From: Bathynomus jamesi | Lineage: Eukaryota > Arthropoda > Malacostraca > Isopoda > Cirolanidae | DNA: 64,000 nucleotides | Direction: 5' to 3' | NCBI GenBank assembly: GCA_023014485.1 | Contig: JAJOZX010000090.1 | Coordinates: 1,496,001-1,560,000, forward strand | In this document: piece by piece, positions 32,531 to 44,748 of the stretch | How positions within the stretch are numbered: position 1 is the stretch's first letter | Layout of the letters: each line of letters begins with the position of its first letter | Program-made: the position numbers and the translations under genes | Notes under the pieces: generated by a model | Seen by the model: the letters and a program-made list of their open reading frames with translations, nothing else | Told to the model about the DNA's origin: nothing | Database searches by the model: none

Positions 32531-32720
32531 GTAGAGCGTCTCGTGGCTCGATCGGTTAGGGCGCCGCCCAGCAAGGCCGAGACTCCGCTGAGTCGTGGGT
32601 TTAAACCCCAGTGCTGCCTTGTCTTTTCTGTATCTTGCGGCATGGCGAAGCGGCGGGCCGGCCACCCCACTTTAATTGGCTCTGGCCCTTAAGCCCTCAC
32701 TTCCTTCCAGGATATGGTAC
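32531..32720 (+). repeat. tRNA-derived SINE
   Basis: It has a box A-like TGGCTCGATCGGTTAG (32544-32559) and a degenerate box B GGGTTTAAACCCC (32597-32609), 38 bp apart, as in tRNA genes, but no full cloverleaf with paired acceptor stem. A non-tRNA body follows (GGCCGGCCACCCCACTTTAA...). It lies 150 bp downstream of the host gene. Confidence 0.7.
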
Positions 32721-34300
32721 ATGGATGTTACCTTATCTTTATTATTTTCGTATGTGAATTGTTTGTTTCACTTAAGAAAAAATTCAAGAATATTATGATG
32801 GAAGCTCTTAAAATGATACGTTGGTCGATTCGTAAATCTTTTTTTATGTAAAGAATAAAAAAATGACTAGATACACTATTAAAACCATTATAGCTAATAC
32901 CAAGAATTAAGCCGCTTCGCTGCTCGGAATGCATCGCAGTTGCAATTAGTGCAGCTACTAAACATTATTTGGTAAAAATTTTCTTAAGTTACTGAAAGGA
33001 AGAACAGTTTAAAAACAAGTTCTAATATTTTCTGGTACGTGAATACTCAAAAGAGATATATTTTAACGATTCCACGTATAAAAGTGCCTCTGAACCTCTC
33101 GTGATGGTGGTGCATTATTTTTTAATGTAAAATAAAATAGAATTCTTAAGATATATTCACGTTTTTAATTCAGGTTTAGGAGGAGGAACGAGTGATAATT
33201 CGTAAGAATTTCATAAAGCCATTGGAAAATATGCAGATATTAATTGCCTCCTTTTTTAAAATCTAATAATGAAAGTGTAGGCCATATTTAATTTCTAATT
33301 ATTAATAGAAAAATGACTATAAAATTGTAGAATCAGCCACTGCAGCCGGCATACTCTTGGTTCCTCATTCAATGCTCAACCAACCGTTTGTAAACACGTG
33401 ACAAACGATGTTGTCAATGCAGTTACCATAATAATTTAATAATGCCCTATCTGACAACAATAAAAACTAAATGTAAAAATGTAATATTAAGTTTTAAAAA
33501 AACTTTAACTATGGTATGTTTTTATTTTTGTTTATGAAGCTCCGTTCTATTGCATCTTTTGCAGAGAAAAAATTCGTAGCATAAAGAAATCGTCCCAATA
33601 CGAAATTATTGAGTGCCAAGTAGGTATTAATGAGTGCATTTAGAGTATGATTGATTTAATGATACCACGGCAAATTTTGCTCTTCAAGGTGGTTACGTAA
33701 TAGTAAACACGTAACGTATGAAGTGTTTTGTGTTGTAGACTTCAAATTGATAGGCCTCAAGATCACATTAACCTTAAAAAGAATGTTAAAAAGACACTTA
33801 TGATAGTGTTAAAATTGTGTTCAGAGTAATAGAAATACATTTTGCACTACATTGTATAGACCATGTTTTCATTTGTAATTTTAAAAGCAAAAATTATTTT
33901 TTAGTAAATATTTGCATAAAGTAATTTTAACATACAAAATAAGCCTCTGTCATTTGAATTTGATGGCATATTTTAACTTAAGAGTGTTAAGTTATAATGT
34001 CAATTTTTAAACTATATCTTATTAGCTAATTATGCAGTCAGCCCAAACTCAAAAGAAGATTATAAATGGTAGTATGTTTATTGTAAAAACCTGCGTAGAA
34101 ATAGGTTTGTTGTGCTAAATTAACATTCTTTTTAAGTAACGTCGCTATTCGCGTTCGTTTTGTAATGCTCCGATTAAGTCTTTACTTTTCCATTTGCTTT
34201 GTTCACTGTTTTGGGTTGTCAACCTGTCTCGCTTTCTTAATTTCCTCAATTATTCCACCTTCCCCTTAGATTCCATGGATTAACTTAGTTACGCGCGCGC
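32721..34300. other. AT-rich intergenic sequence
   Basis: I see no ORF with recognisable motifs, inverted repeat or RNA gene. Confidence 0.6.
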
Positions 34301-34302
34301 GC

Positions 34303-34483
34303 GCACACGGTAGCTCAGAGGTTACGGTGGCGGATTCTAAGCGGTGAGGCTCTGATTCGCTCCCACCTGCTGGCTCCTGGGTTGGATTGAACTGGCCGCT
34401 TACTTTGTCATTGCTTGGGCTAAAAGTGACCCTTGGTGTACATTCAGCCCGACATCGTGGGAAATGAGCTTCTGGCTGTTACC

Positions 34484-34490
<7 letters not shown>
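34303..34490 (+). repeat. Probable tRNA-derived SINE
   Basis: GGTAGCTCAGAGGTTACGG resembles a box A region; a box B is only weakly matched (GGGTTGGATTGAAC). The 190-bp unit ends at a (CA)n tract, a usual SINE tail arrangement. Confidence 0.45.

Positions 34491-34531
<41 letters not shown>
34491..34531. repeat. (CA)n microsatellite
   Basis: About 20 CA units followed by a short TA run. Confidence 0.97.
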
Positions 34532-34536
<5 letters not shown>

Positions 34537-34571
34537 GGGATGAATTTCACAAATAAACACGTGAAATGAAT

Positions 34572-34699
34572 GAATGCTGCAAACCTACAAGGAAAAAAAA
34601 AAGATTCCAAGGCCTTTCGTGTATTCTGACGAGGTGTAGCTCTGAATACACGAAAGGCCTTGGAATTGTTTTTCTTTTTCCTTGTGAGTTTGCAACATT
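34572..34699. repeat. Hairpin with hammerhead-like core
   Basis: Arms 34572-34626 and 34644-34699 are imperfect inverted repeats. On the plus strand CTGACGA (34626-34632) is followed by G, the stem GTGTA...TACAC and GAAA (34652-34655), then the palindrome AGGCCT. The core matches the hairpins at 1.6, 38.5, 41.3 and 52.8 kb in layout but not in stem sequence. Confidence 0.75.
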
Positions 34700-34706
34700 A
34701 TATATA

Positions 34707-36340
34707 TCGGGTGGTCCGAAAAAAATGACGCATTTTTTAAAAATTAATATCTCAGTAACCCCCTTCCTTATCATGACAATTTTTATATGCAAGATACTTT
34801 CAAACTTCTTTTTTTGTATGCAAGAAACGGAATTCTGATATCTTTTATAGTTTTCTCGCAATTAACAAAAGTAACAACATGGGTCAAAAAAACGAATATC
34901 ATGAGAAAGGAAAAATTTAATCAGAAATTTAACTAATTAATTTACAGTAAATGATCGATTGGACCACCACTCTGTTGACACACTAATCTAAGTCTTTTCT
35001 TCCACACAAAAATAATACTTCTTACTCCATTAATGCCAATTTCTTGCCAAGATTCAAGTATTTTACTTTTTAATTCTGATTCGGTGAATTTTTCTCGTCG
35101 ACCTCGGTAAACCTTCTCTTTTAGTAACTCCCAAATTGAGTAGTCCATAGGATTACAATCTGGGCTTTGTAGTGGCCACTCATTTTTCGTTATTAATTTT
35201 GGTGTATTGCTAATCAGAAGCGACTGTGTGGCGTAGCTTGTATGCGACGGTGCTCCATCTTGTTGAAATATGAAATCTTTCTTGATACAGGCGACGACAA
35301 TCCGGCAACAATTTTGTTCTTAAAAGTTCAATGTAATTTGCAGAATTCACCTTTGTCTTTTCAGTTTCAATAAAATGAACATCTGTCTTGCCATTCCAAG
35401 AGACCCCTGCAGATATCATAACCTTTTTGGAGAACCTTGACGTTTCATGATACAATCTGTTTATTGAAATGTCACACTTTTTACCACGCCCGTAGACAAC
35501 ATCATTTTGACGGTTTCGCGGAATTTCTAGAGTGAAATCTTTTTCATCCGTGAAGACTATCTTTTTAATATCAACGACAGAGAAATTATCAAGTAACTTT
35601 CTGCACCTTGGTTTTCTTTTATCCTTAACAGTATCACTTTTTCTAGAAGATACTATTCTTTTGAAGGCTTTTAGTTTTTGTGCTTTAATTATTCGGTGTA
35701 CAAAAGTCTTTCCAATATTCAAATGTTTAGCAATTGTTCTTTGTGACAAATGACTTCCTGGTTTATCTTCTTGAGAGCAGATTTTATCGTTGATGTAATC
35801 CACATTTTCTGGAACCGAAGCTGTTTTAGGTCTACCGCTTCCTGGTTTTCTGGCAGTACTTCCCGATTCGCGAATCTTCTTTAAGAGTCTTTCCACTGCA
35901 CGCCTTTTCCATTTTTTGCCGGGAAACTCTTGCAATAACCTTCCAGTCTTCCATCCTTTTTCACAGTAACAATTTTTAATGAGAATACGATCTTCCTCTG
36001 ACAACATCATTAAGGGTACTGACGAATTGTTAAAAAATAAAAATATCCACAATTTGACTTGTTCATTCCTGTAGAGTTTTGTAATAACTTGCAAAAATAT
36101 CGCATGATATCGTATAAAAATGATGTATAAAAAACGGATATTATATTGCGATTTTTGTTTTTTTGACCCATGTTGTTACTTTTGTTAATTGCGAGAAAAC
36201 TATAAAAGATATCAGAATTCCGTTTCTTGCATTCAAAAAAAGAAGTTTGAAAGTATCTTGCATATAAAAATTGTCATGATAAGGAAGGGGGTTACTGAGA
36301 TATTAATTTTTAAAAAATGCGTCATTTTTTTCGGACCACC

Positions 36341-36343
<3 letters not shown>
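34707..36343 (-). mobile_element. Mariner-type DD37D transposon, nearly intact, 187-bp inverted ends
   Basis: The termini TCGGGTGGTCCGAAAAAAAT are each next to TA (34705-34706 and 36344-36345). The inverted ends extend about 187 bp with only one or two differences, so the copy is young. The 1637-bp element holds a single transposase gene on the minus strand with one apparent frameshift. It is flanked on the left by a hairpin element and on the right by a long (AT)n. Confidence 0.93.
34942..36010 (-). pseudogene. DD37D transposase with one frameshift
   Basis: A likely start at 36010 opens MMLSEEDRILIKNCYCEKGW. A helix-turn-helix region follows (TGRLLQEFPGKKWKRRAVER), a GRP linker (GSGRPKTASVP), a second HTH (QRTIAKHLNIGKTFVHRIIK), the first aspartate in VFTDEKDF, a GVSWNGKTD region, and after one frameshift near 35.25 kb the second aspartate in QQDGAPSH and the third in SPDCNPMDYSIW, 37 residues apart (DD37D, maT-like). 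The frame then runs uninterrupted to the stop at 34942. All three catalytic residues are present; the frameshift alone separates it from an intact gene. Confidence 0.88.

Positions 36344-36427
<84 letters not shown>
36344..36427. repeat. (AT)n microsatellite
   Basis: About 42 TA units next to the DD37D element. Ile/Tyr repeat frames across it are artefacts. Confidence 0.97.
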
Positions 36428-36430
<3 letters not shown>

Positions 36431-36722
36431 TACTTTTCATTAAGGAAAAGTAATGGGAATGTTTGTGGTATTTCACAGATGTCTCCGCCTACGGATACAG
36501 GGCCTGTGTATTTATCCTTAACGTTTATTCAGATCTTGTTAGGTTAGAGATTAGGAAATGTCTAATCAGGGACCATCTTTCATTTCTTTCACAGGCTGAA
36601 AACCCGGCAGTTGAATCGCAGATTAAACACTGCTATTCCTTCCTCCCACAGGCTGACCAATCGGAGGAACGAAATCATTTATCATTTTTACACTTTAAAT
36701 CCAGTACACTTTCGTCATATAC
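36428..36722. other. Spacer between two AT tracts
   Basis: No feature recognised. Confidence 0.55.
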
Positions 36723-36725
36723 TGT

Positions 36726-36777
<52 letters not shown>

Positions 36778-36791
36778 TATAATTATATATA

Positions 36792-36828
<37 letters not shown>
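36723..36828. repeat. (AT)n microsatellite
   Basis: Interrupted TA repeats immediately upstream of the truncated LINE. Confidence 0.93.
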
Positions 36829-36829
<1 letters not shown>

Positions 36830-38400
36830 CTTCTCTCAACCATTTCCAAAGTCCTCGAAAAACTGATATTAAGACGCATACAACCACACATTACATTTTC
36901 ACAAACCCAACACGGCTTCAGGTCCGCCCACTCCACCACAACGCTTCTTACAAACCTAACCCAACACATCTTAGATGGCTTCAACCATCCCCCCCTGCCC
37001 GCACAGTCCTTGTTGCCATCGACATCAACAAAGCTTTCGACACTGTCCCACGCCACATTCTTGCACAAAAGATTATTTATCTCGACATCCCCACCAATGA
37101 CAAGAAATGGCTTACTAATCTCATTGCAGGCCGACTTGGCAAAGTCATACACAAACAACACTCATCCAAAACCTACAGACTACAATGGCGTCCCACAGGG
37201 CTCCATACTCTCTCCAATCCTCTTCAACCTTTTCATGCACGACCTCCCACAACCTCTCTCCCCCCATGTCCACGTCTCCTCCTATGCAGATGACCTGACC
37301 ATAACAGCACACCACCATAACCGTAACACCGCCACACGCCTGATCCAGCAGTACATTGCCAATCTGGAACTCTGGCTGACTAACAATAGGATGTCAGCAT
37401 CCCCTCAAAAATCCTCCATCACCCTCCTAACCTCAGACCGCCACGAATCCCAAGCACACCCGAGAGTCACCCTCATGGGACATCCCCTACCTCTAAACAA
37501 AACCCCAACAATCCTTGGCCTCACCCTAGAGACACACATGTCCTTTTCCCCTCACATATCAAACATTTGCTCCAAAGCAACAAAAAAACTCAACGCTCTC
37601 AGAACACTCACCTCCACAACATTCGGTCAACAGAAGAAATCCCTCAGTATCTTATACAAACAGTTTGTACGTACTACCCTAACTTACGCTGCCCCCGCCT
37701 GGTCCCCGTCCATCTCCCACACAAACCAGAAAAAGATACAGACCACACAAAACAGAGGTCTCAGAAGCATTACTGGCTGCCTCCGAACCACACCCATCCC
37801 ACATCTACATGCAGATACGAAAATACTCCCCATCGAACACCACATGAACATGACAGGGACTCAATTCTTCTCCAGAGCACTGGCCCCAGACCACCCCTGT
37901 CACCATCTCACATTACACAATCCCCCACCCCGCAACAAAAAACGTACTCCTGCTGCTCACTATTCACAGCTACTGAACAATATCCCCCCCCCCCTCCCCT
38001 AAACATCAACCCCATTAAACATCTCCACACAGAATTCACCCGGAAATACCTACTCGACCAACCACACAACACTGTCCTTCACGATACTCCCCCTGTAGTC
38101 CATCAGAGCGAACAAACCCTCCCAAGGAAGACAAGAGTTACTCTGGCCAGGCTCCGTTCAGGCCACCACCCCTCCCTCCAACAATACAGACACAGACTCC
38201 ACCTAGTTGACACCTCCACCTGTCAAAAATGCTACCTCCACCCTGAGGACACAGAACACCTACTCTTACACTGCCACACACACTCTATCAACAAAGACAC
38301 AACTCCAACATTACCTCTCTACGAGACCTATGGACCCGTCCCACGGTGGTCGCGGGATACCTGAGCGCCGCCGGGTTCGCATAAGAGAACCCGGGGGCTA
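36829..38400 (+). pseudogene. LINE reverse transcriptase, 5'-truncated, two to three frameshifts
   Basis: In order: TISKVLEKLILRRIQPHIT and QHGFRSAHSTTTLLTNL, motif A VLVAIDINKAFDTVPR, motif B GVPQGSILSPILFNLFMHDL, catalytic YADD (37283-37294), TPTILGLTLETHMSF, and a C-terminal RLRSGHHPSLQQY with Cys-x2-Cys...His...Cys (CQKCYLHPEDTEHLLLHC). It begins abruptly at the (AT)n and ends with GAACCCGGGGGCTACGAAG at another (AT)n. It is related in wording to the LINEs at 46.5 and 53.2 kb but is clearly a different family. Confidence 0.88.
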
Positions 38401-38405
38401 CGAAG

Positions 38406-38455
38406 TATATATATATATATTATATATATATATATTATATAATATATATATATAT
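38406..38455. repeat. (AT)n microsatellite
   Basis: Interrupted TA repeats between the LINE and the half hairpin. Confidence 0.92.
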
Positions 38456-38527
38456 ATGATGAATAAAACCACGAAGGAAAGGAAACACAAAATGGTGCTC
38501 AAGCGCTTTCGTCTAATGACATCCTCA

Positions 38528-38531
<4 letters not shown>
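38456..38531 (-). repeat. Half copy of the 1.6-kb hairpin, hammerhead-like core intact
   Basis: It matches 1566-1637 with few changes but lacks the second arm. On the minus strand: TCCTGAGGATGTCATTAGAC followed by GAAAGCGCTTGAGCACC. The short stem GTC-ATTA-GAC is fully paired here, whereas the 1.6-kb copy has a G-T wobble. Confidence 0.8.

Positions 38532-38580
<49 letters not shown>
38532..38580. repeat. (AT)n microsatellite
   Basis: Pure TA repeats. Confidence 0.97.
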
Positions 38581-38583
<3 letters not shown>

Positions 38584-38654
38584 AACTTTTTTATGAACGC
38601 AGTATCTTAACAAAAATTATGCGTTATTTAACAATTTTATTTCAAATACAGCGA

Positions 38655-38765
38655 CAATAATTATTTACTTATTGTATTTTAGATGTTCAAAGTGTCTTCC
38701 TTCAACTTCAACACATTATTCACAACGTCCGACGACTGATCGAAAGACATATAAAAGTTTACTAG
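38655..38765 (-). pseudogene. Mariner-like transposase C-terminal fragment
   Basis: The minus strand reads CVEVEGRHFEHLK, the end of a mariner/IS630-type transposase (usual form RCIEVEGGHFEHL). Only the last 30 or so residues remain. Confidence 0.6.
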
Positions 38766-38892
38766 GTAATTTTAGAACACCGTATGTGTGTGTGTATATA
38801 TATATATATAATATATTTTTATGAACTTTCTCCAGGTTTGAAATGGCGGTCAATCTCAAAGGAAAAAAATTATGTATACTGTATAAATAAAG

Positions 38893-38916
38893 TGTGTGCG
38901 CGCGCGCGCGCGCGCA
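38893..38916. repeat. (GT)n(CG)n tract
   Basis: Alternating purine-pyrimidine run GTGTGTG then CGCGCG; a possible Z-DNA former. Confidence 0.9.
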
Positions 38917-41243
38917 GATAAAAAAGTTTTTTTAAGTTTTACGTCAAATAGTATGATGCGAAAAATGTGTCAAATTCGAAATCTAACAATATCTTGAAAG
39001 AACAAAATAAAATGCTTTGCTATTTTGTTCATATATTCAATTGTCTGATCCCCGACCACGCCATCGCTCTGAAGTTCTAATTATAAAAAAATTACTCAAG
39101 TTGGTTCGACTTGAAGGAGTTATTCTTTAGCTATGAGTACTTAGCATAAATTAGTTATGAAGTACTTCGGTGGACAGTAACATGTTGGAGGGGAGTGGGG
39201 AAATGTAGCTTATTAGAACTTAGAAGCCTAAATTATTTATTTTCCCATGAATAAAGTTTGAGTTTTTCAGAGGTTTAGACCACTATACTTTCAAAGAAAG
39301 AATGGCATTGTCAACCTTCATATTTTTGTATGAAAGTTTATTTGACCTGTACGTAGAGTACAGTTCATAGTGTATTTTGTTCGATGAATTAAAGTATTTT
39401 AAAAAATGCACTAGTAAGACTAACTAGCCTAATAACTAGCTTTCTGATAATTTGTTTTGGAATGTTTTTAGAACTGGTTTCTGTTATTTGCTGATCTAAA
39501 ATTCTTAATTTTCTTTTTATAACATTAACAAAAAATAATAGCAAGTATGTGAAAAAAATGAATAATTGTGAAAATGTGTTAAACAAAAATCTGAAATTGA
39601 AATTTATGTGAAAAGTAAAATTCTTTTAATTGATTCCGACATCCTTTGGTTGTCCACATAAGTATTATTAAAATTAATGACCATCAGTTTACTATAACAG
39701 ATTTCGATCACCCTGTTATGTATTAAGCGGGTAATGCCGTTTTCCCAGTCATTAAAATTCTTTAAAAAAAAAAGATGCATTTTTGGATTTTGTATAGAAA
39801 AATAAATTAAATGTTTTTACCCCTTTCAAATGTTAACAACAATGAATTGTTTCGATTAACATAAATTTTAGGACATATGATTAAAGGTTGTTAATCATCG
39901 TCCTAATTCGTCGCAGGGAAAGTAATGTTTAACAAATGACACTTTTAAATTATTGTATAATTAACAAGTTCATAAATGAACTTGAGAATTTTAAGCTTCC
40001 TAAAAATCAAAATCGAGGTGATCGTATTGTTGTGTATATATATATATGCTGTGTATGTATTTCGCATGTAGGTTAACATTTCTTATACCATTTAAGAATT
40101 TTTTGTGTGTGCTGTAAAATAGTTTAAATATTATACAGTATATTATGCTTCTATAGTTTTATGTTTATAGTTCTATAATTCTGGTGACTACAAAAAACTT
40201 GCGATTAATTAATTGAAAGAAAATCAGACTCAGAATTAGAACTGCGCACAAAATGCAGCTCAACTTTTGACGGAAATTTCTTCTTTCAATTACTGAATCG
40301 TTATTGCATGTAGGTGAAGGAAGGCTCATTTAGCAACCGAGTGCCAATTAAGTAATTTAAGTTTTTTAGTATTTTTTTTTTACCTTATTAAATAAGTGTT
40401 ATTTGTATGAAGTTTTGATTTATAAAAATATATAAATTATCTACTCACAACGCACAAAATGTTATTGAAATAGTAGAGTGTGATAAAACTTGTAGTTTTG
40501 TTACATTTTTATAGAAATTTCTAACTGAATTATTATTATTAGTAGTAGTATTTATACATGTTTCGGAGGATGCAAAATTTCAGAAGTAAAATGGAAGAAA
40601 AATTATTTCCATTTAGATTGTTCCGAAGAGTATTGAAATACTTCCGAAGTCTTTTAGATGGAAGTAACTTTTTTCAAAAACTTAAGAAAAAAACGGATTA
40701 ACTTACTTTTGTCTCTAGGTTGCATTCTTGAAAGGTAATGAAATTGACACATTTCTAGACGACTTCTGAAGCAATTGTATTGTGATATTGTATAGGATTA
40801 TTACGACTTAGAACCTGTTCATAGTAGATGTAATCCCAATTTAAATGATATATTTTGATATTTAGCCTGTTTCTCCACGGTTAAATTTTGAATACACGAG
40901 ATTACAAACTTAGGGTTTAAGTAAAATTAAACAAATTTAATTGGCAGCAATTGTCAAAACTGCAAGATTTTTATCAAAATGGATTAACTGATTAATTGAA
41001 CTGTCAAAGGTTTCAGTCTTCAATGAAAACTTAAATATACGAGTATTTCTAACCTTAAATGAAGGAAAAAGGAACTTTTTGATTTTTTATCAGATTCTCG
41101 GTAGCTATTCGATGCTGATTTTGTGATTAATGAAATTAATTGTTTTTTTTAACACAATTTTGTTAAAAATAAAATGAATGTTAGAAGTGGTCGTTATAAA
41201 TGATTGCTCTTTGAATGGGTGATTTTTATTAACTTTGAGGTTT
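38917..41243. other. AT-rich intergenic sequence
   Basis: About 2.3 kb without motifs, inverted repeats or RNA genes that I can identify. Confidence 0.6.
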
Positions 41244-41374
41244 AATGCACACCCACAAGGAAAATGAAAAACTATTCCAAGGCCTTTTGTTTCATTTCCT
41301 GACGAGGCATACTGTTGAATACAGGAAAGGCCTTGGAATCTTTTTACATTTTTCTTTGTGGATGTGCATCATTG
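41244..41374. repeat. Hairpin related to the one at 34.6 kb
   Basis: The inverted arms AATGCACACCCACAAGGAAA... and the matching right side share AAGGCCTTGGAAT and the loop word CTGACGAGG with the 34.6-kb copy. On the plus strand CTGACGA is at 41299-41305 and GAAA at 41325-41328, but the short stem is partly degraded. Confidence 0.7.
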
Positions 41375-41380
41375 CATATA

Positions 41381-42245
41381 CTGGCGGTCAAAATTATGGT
41401 TTCACAACGAGAAAAGTAAAACTATAGTGGTATTAGTTCGATTTACTGTTAAATAAACACTAACAGTGCTTGTAGACTGTACTTTTTAATGGAAATTATG
41501 TTACAGTTTTGCTCTATAACTATAACAACTTTTTATGGCGATAATGTCTTTTCAGAAAAAATCCTCCTTTCTGCTTTATTGCAGTTTGCCATATTTTGGG
41601 CATAGTTTTAGCAATTTTTTTCAAATACTGACTGTAGTGTCAAATTATTCCACTCTTGTAGATATTTCCAAAGTTGATTGAAGTTAGATGGACCTCGAGA
41701 TTTTACTTTTGTCAAGTTCATCCTACATAATCTCGTTTGGGTTTAGATCTGGGAATTGAGGACACCAATTCATTATTCTCAATGCTCCATCTTCATGTTT
41801 TCTGTTCAGATACCTTTGGTAACATAGTGCTGTATGTTTGGGGTCATTTTTTTAATGGAAGATAAGGTTATTCCCAATCAAACGATGACCGGGAGGAATG
41901 GCATGATACTCTAAGATACGAAGCCGGATGGTACCTGTCCTTGTTGAGGGTTTCCTTCAATTTTCACTAGGTCCCCAGTCCCATCACTAGCAAAACAGCC
42001 CCATACCTTTACATTACCACCTCCATGCTTAACTGTGGACACCATGCAGCTCTTCTCACATATTATCTTCTCTTAGTGCCAGATATTTCAGATTTACTCT
42101 AATCTGTCCAGAATACTTGTTTCCAATCTTTTAACCTAAATTTTTTATGTTGCACATTTGAATCGCTTTTATTGTTGATCCCTCGGATAAAGCTTTCCAA
42201 CATTTACATGACCATTAAATTCTGCCCCTCTAGCCATCTTTGGGT
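41381..42245 (-). pseudogene. Tc1-like transposase, decayed
   Basis: After TA, CTGGCGGTCAAAATTATGG at about 41382 is a Tc1-type end; its partner is not found. Minus-strand remnants: [20 protein letters not shown] (about 42.0 kb), GDLVKIEG, a QDNDPKHT-like region (about 41.83 kb) and CPQFPDLNPNEI (about 41.74 kb). Stops and frameshifts are frequent. Confidence 0.8.
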
Positions 42246-42509
42246 AATTAAGCACGAGACGTGTGCGTGCGTGCAACCATTTAGTTATATTTTTAATAAA
42301 ATTGCTTTAAAAAGCAATCAGCATCGAGCTGCCATTGAGAATTAAGAAATCAAAATAAATTTTCATTTAAGAGTAGAAATATATTTAAGTTTGCTTTGAA
42401 GATTGAATTAATTGAAATCCATTTTCACAAAAATCTGAGTTTTGTCAGATCCTAAACATCCAATTTCTTTTTAATTTTATTGAAATTATGTAATATGCGG
42501 CTATACGAA

Positions 42510-42760
42510 ATCCTACCTCTATCTTGTCAAACGACACTTTTTGCAAAATTTTGTACTCTGTAAAATCGAGGGAAAGCCAGGGAGACTAAATTTATGAAAT
42601 TAAGAATACCATACCCGTGAAAATTTTGAGCTTCCCGTCCAAAGCCAGTGAGACAAAATTTGTGAAGCTACAGTCAAAATATAAGTGGTTCGTGAACTTA
42701 AAGTAAATGTTAAGGTCTTGCTGGCTTAAAATTTTCTCTTGAAAGTCTTTAGTATGAAAT
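42510..42760 (+). repeat. Old direct duplication, copy 1
   Basis: A diverged direct repeat of 43065-43310, anchored by CAAAGCCAGTGAG and TAAATGTTAAGGTCT. No coding content. Confidence 0.6.
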
Positions 42761-42940
42761 TATATGCATGTTGTAATGCAAACGTGAAGTGATTAGATAT
42801 AGGTGGGCTTTTGGTTGTACATTGTCCCGGCTTTGTAAATGTTTGAAAATTTCCTTAGAATTATTAATTTTAGTATGGTTTATCATCATCATCCTCCTAA
42901 AGTTAAGTTAAAAATTATTCAGTAATTTATATTCAACCGT

Positions 42941-42994
42941 TTAATTAATTAATTAATTAAGTAATTAATTAATTAATTAATTAATTAATTAATT
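42941..42994. repeat. (TTAA)n microsatellite
   Basis: About 13 TTAA units with one interruption. Confidence 0.95.
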
Positions 42995-43064
42995 TCTGAA
43001 TACTTATTGAATGACAGTGACCAACTCAAAAAATTCTGTCAAACGTTAAGCGTAATTACCAAAG

Positions 43065-43310
43065 TCTTTCTATATCTTGTCAGGCCACACATTTTTACAA
43101 AATTCATACACTTTTGTGAAATGGAGGAATTTACAGTCCATGAATTTACAAAAATATCACAGCTACCAAAAGTTTGAGCTTCGCATTCAAAGCCAGTGAG
43201 TCGAGAGTTGTAAAGCTACACTCAAGATCTGAGTGGCTCATAAGCTTAAAATAAATGTTAAGGTCTCATTGACTTAAAAATGTATGTTCAGGTAGTTTGT
43301 ATGAAATTAT
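43065..43310 (+). repeat. Old direct duplication, copy 2
   Basis: Second copy of the block at 42510-42760, 550 bp further on, in the same orientation. Confidence 0.6.
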
Positions 43311-44069
43311 TTAAACTTTTATAAGCGAGCGTGGACCGACAAGATATGGATAGGCTTTGCAATTATTTAATTTTTAACCCTTTTATAAATGCTTTTGCTT
43401 TGTGGTTTTCATCATTTTCCTTCAGTGAGCTTTTTTGGCATTATTAAGTGAATTGCTGTTCAGTCTCCAGTTTAGTTTTAACGAGTTTTGTTTAAAATCG
43501 TATTTTTGTAATGAGAACATTTATTGATAGATAGCCTTTCCAAATGGTGTTTTCTTTGCCCTTTCTAATTTTTATCAGAGCTGGAAAAGCTACTTTTTTT
43601 CAAAGTAACACTCTAAAGTTCCAGTTATTTGCCTATCTTAACTATAATGGAGCTGATTCTATGTAGTTGTGGAAAAAGTCGCATTAAATAGTTTCATACC
43701 GAAGATTTTGAAATATTAAGGCAGCGAAAGCTTAATATTTACTTTTTCACGAGCAACTTGGATTTTAAATGCGGCTTCGCAAATCTTGACACAATGGGTT
43801 CGGATGTGAAGCTAAAGATTTTCATGGCTGTGTTCTTTTCTATAATTTTATTGACCAAATGACTCTCTCGATTTCACAAATGGATGGAATTTCTTAGGAG
43901 CGTCCACTGGTGCTGATTATTAGAATGAGATGTTGATGTTTGTAAGAATAAGCAAATACAGTTATTTGGAACTTTTTTTTTCAATTTCCTTTTTTCTGTT
44001 TGTATAAATAGTTGTCCGGAATTAGATGGGGCCGGAGACCCGAGCACCGCAGATCCAGCAAATCGCACT
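43311..44069. other. AT-rich intergenic sequence
   Basis: No supported feature. Confidence 0.6.
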
Positions 44070-44310
44070 TTAGCTAGTTGTTGTTTAGCCGATCACCCCA
44101 CCCTGATCGAGCAAGCCGGCGGCACGCAGGTAACCGATCGCCCTCTCCGGAGTGGACCAGAGGTTCAGCGCAATAGTGATGATGTATTGTGTTCTATGTT
44201 GTGCTAGAGCAGTACATTCTGTCATAATGTGTTCAATTGTTTGTGCGTGTGTCCTGGCACAGGTGGAAGGTGTCGTCTGTGTTGTCTAGTCTGTTTATTA
44301 GAGGGGTCGA
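44070..44310 (-). pseudogene. Short 3' end of the 46.5-kb LINE family
   Basis: The minus strand reproduces the last 220 bp of the LINE ending at 50056, up to the stop and the AACAAC tail (GGAGAGGGCGATCGGTTACC, then GATCAGGGTGG). It is a heavily 5'-truncated copy of the same family in opposite orientation. Confidence 0.85.
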
Positions 44311-44748
44311 AACACATCAAAAATAGTTTCTCCAATTCCACAGTATGCACGTAGTTGGAAATGATCTGAACATCTTGTAAAAAAAAAAAAATTAGTATAT
44401 GCGACCCCCCTTACCCTTTCCATTGCATCCCCCCAACTTTACCCTCTCCACAGATATAAACCCCAAATGTGACAATCATGCATTATATTAAGTCTTATTA
44501 AGTAGATTAGATTAATTTGGATAGATTATTTAGATAGAGTGAATAGATTACATAGATTAATTTAGATAGATTAGATGAATTATATAAATTGTCACGTTTT
44601 TTTGTTTAGTTTCAGATTGTGTATGATTGAATGAGTTATGATTTAATTCCGAATGAGTTCTATTAAATTCAGATTGAATGATTCAATTGCTAGAATTTAA
44701 CAATTAGTTTCTTGTTATTAATGCTACTAGGCCTAAGTAAGTGAAATC
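44311..44748. other. Upstream region of the split gene remnant
   Basis: It contains a short A-run, a C-rich stretch and repeated TAGATTA words; no supported feature. Confidence 0.5.

Noticed and set aside
36189..36829. Ile/Tyr-repeat proteins around the (AT)n tracts, also at 38.4-38.6, 52.8-53.1 and 55.6 kb
   Set aside because: They arise from reading through TA repeats; no start context, domain or conservation signal.
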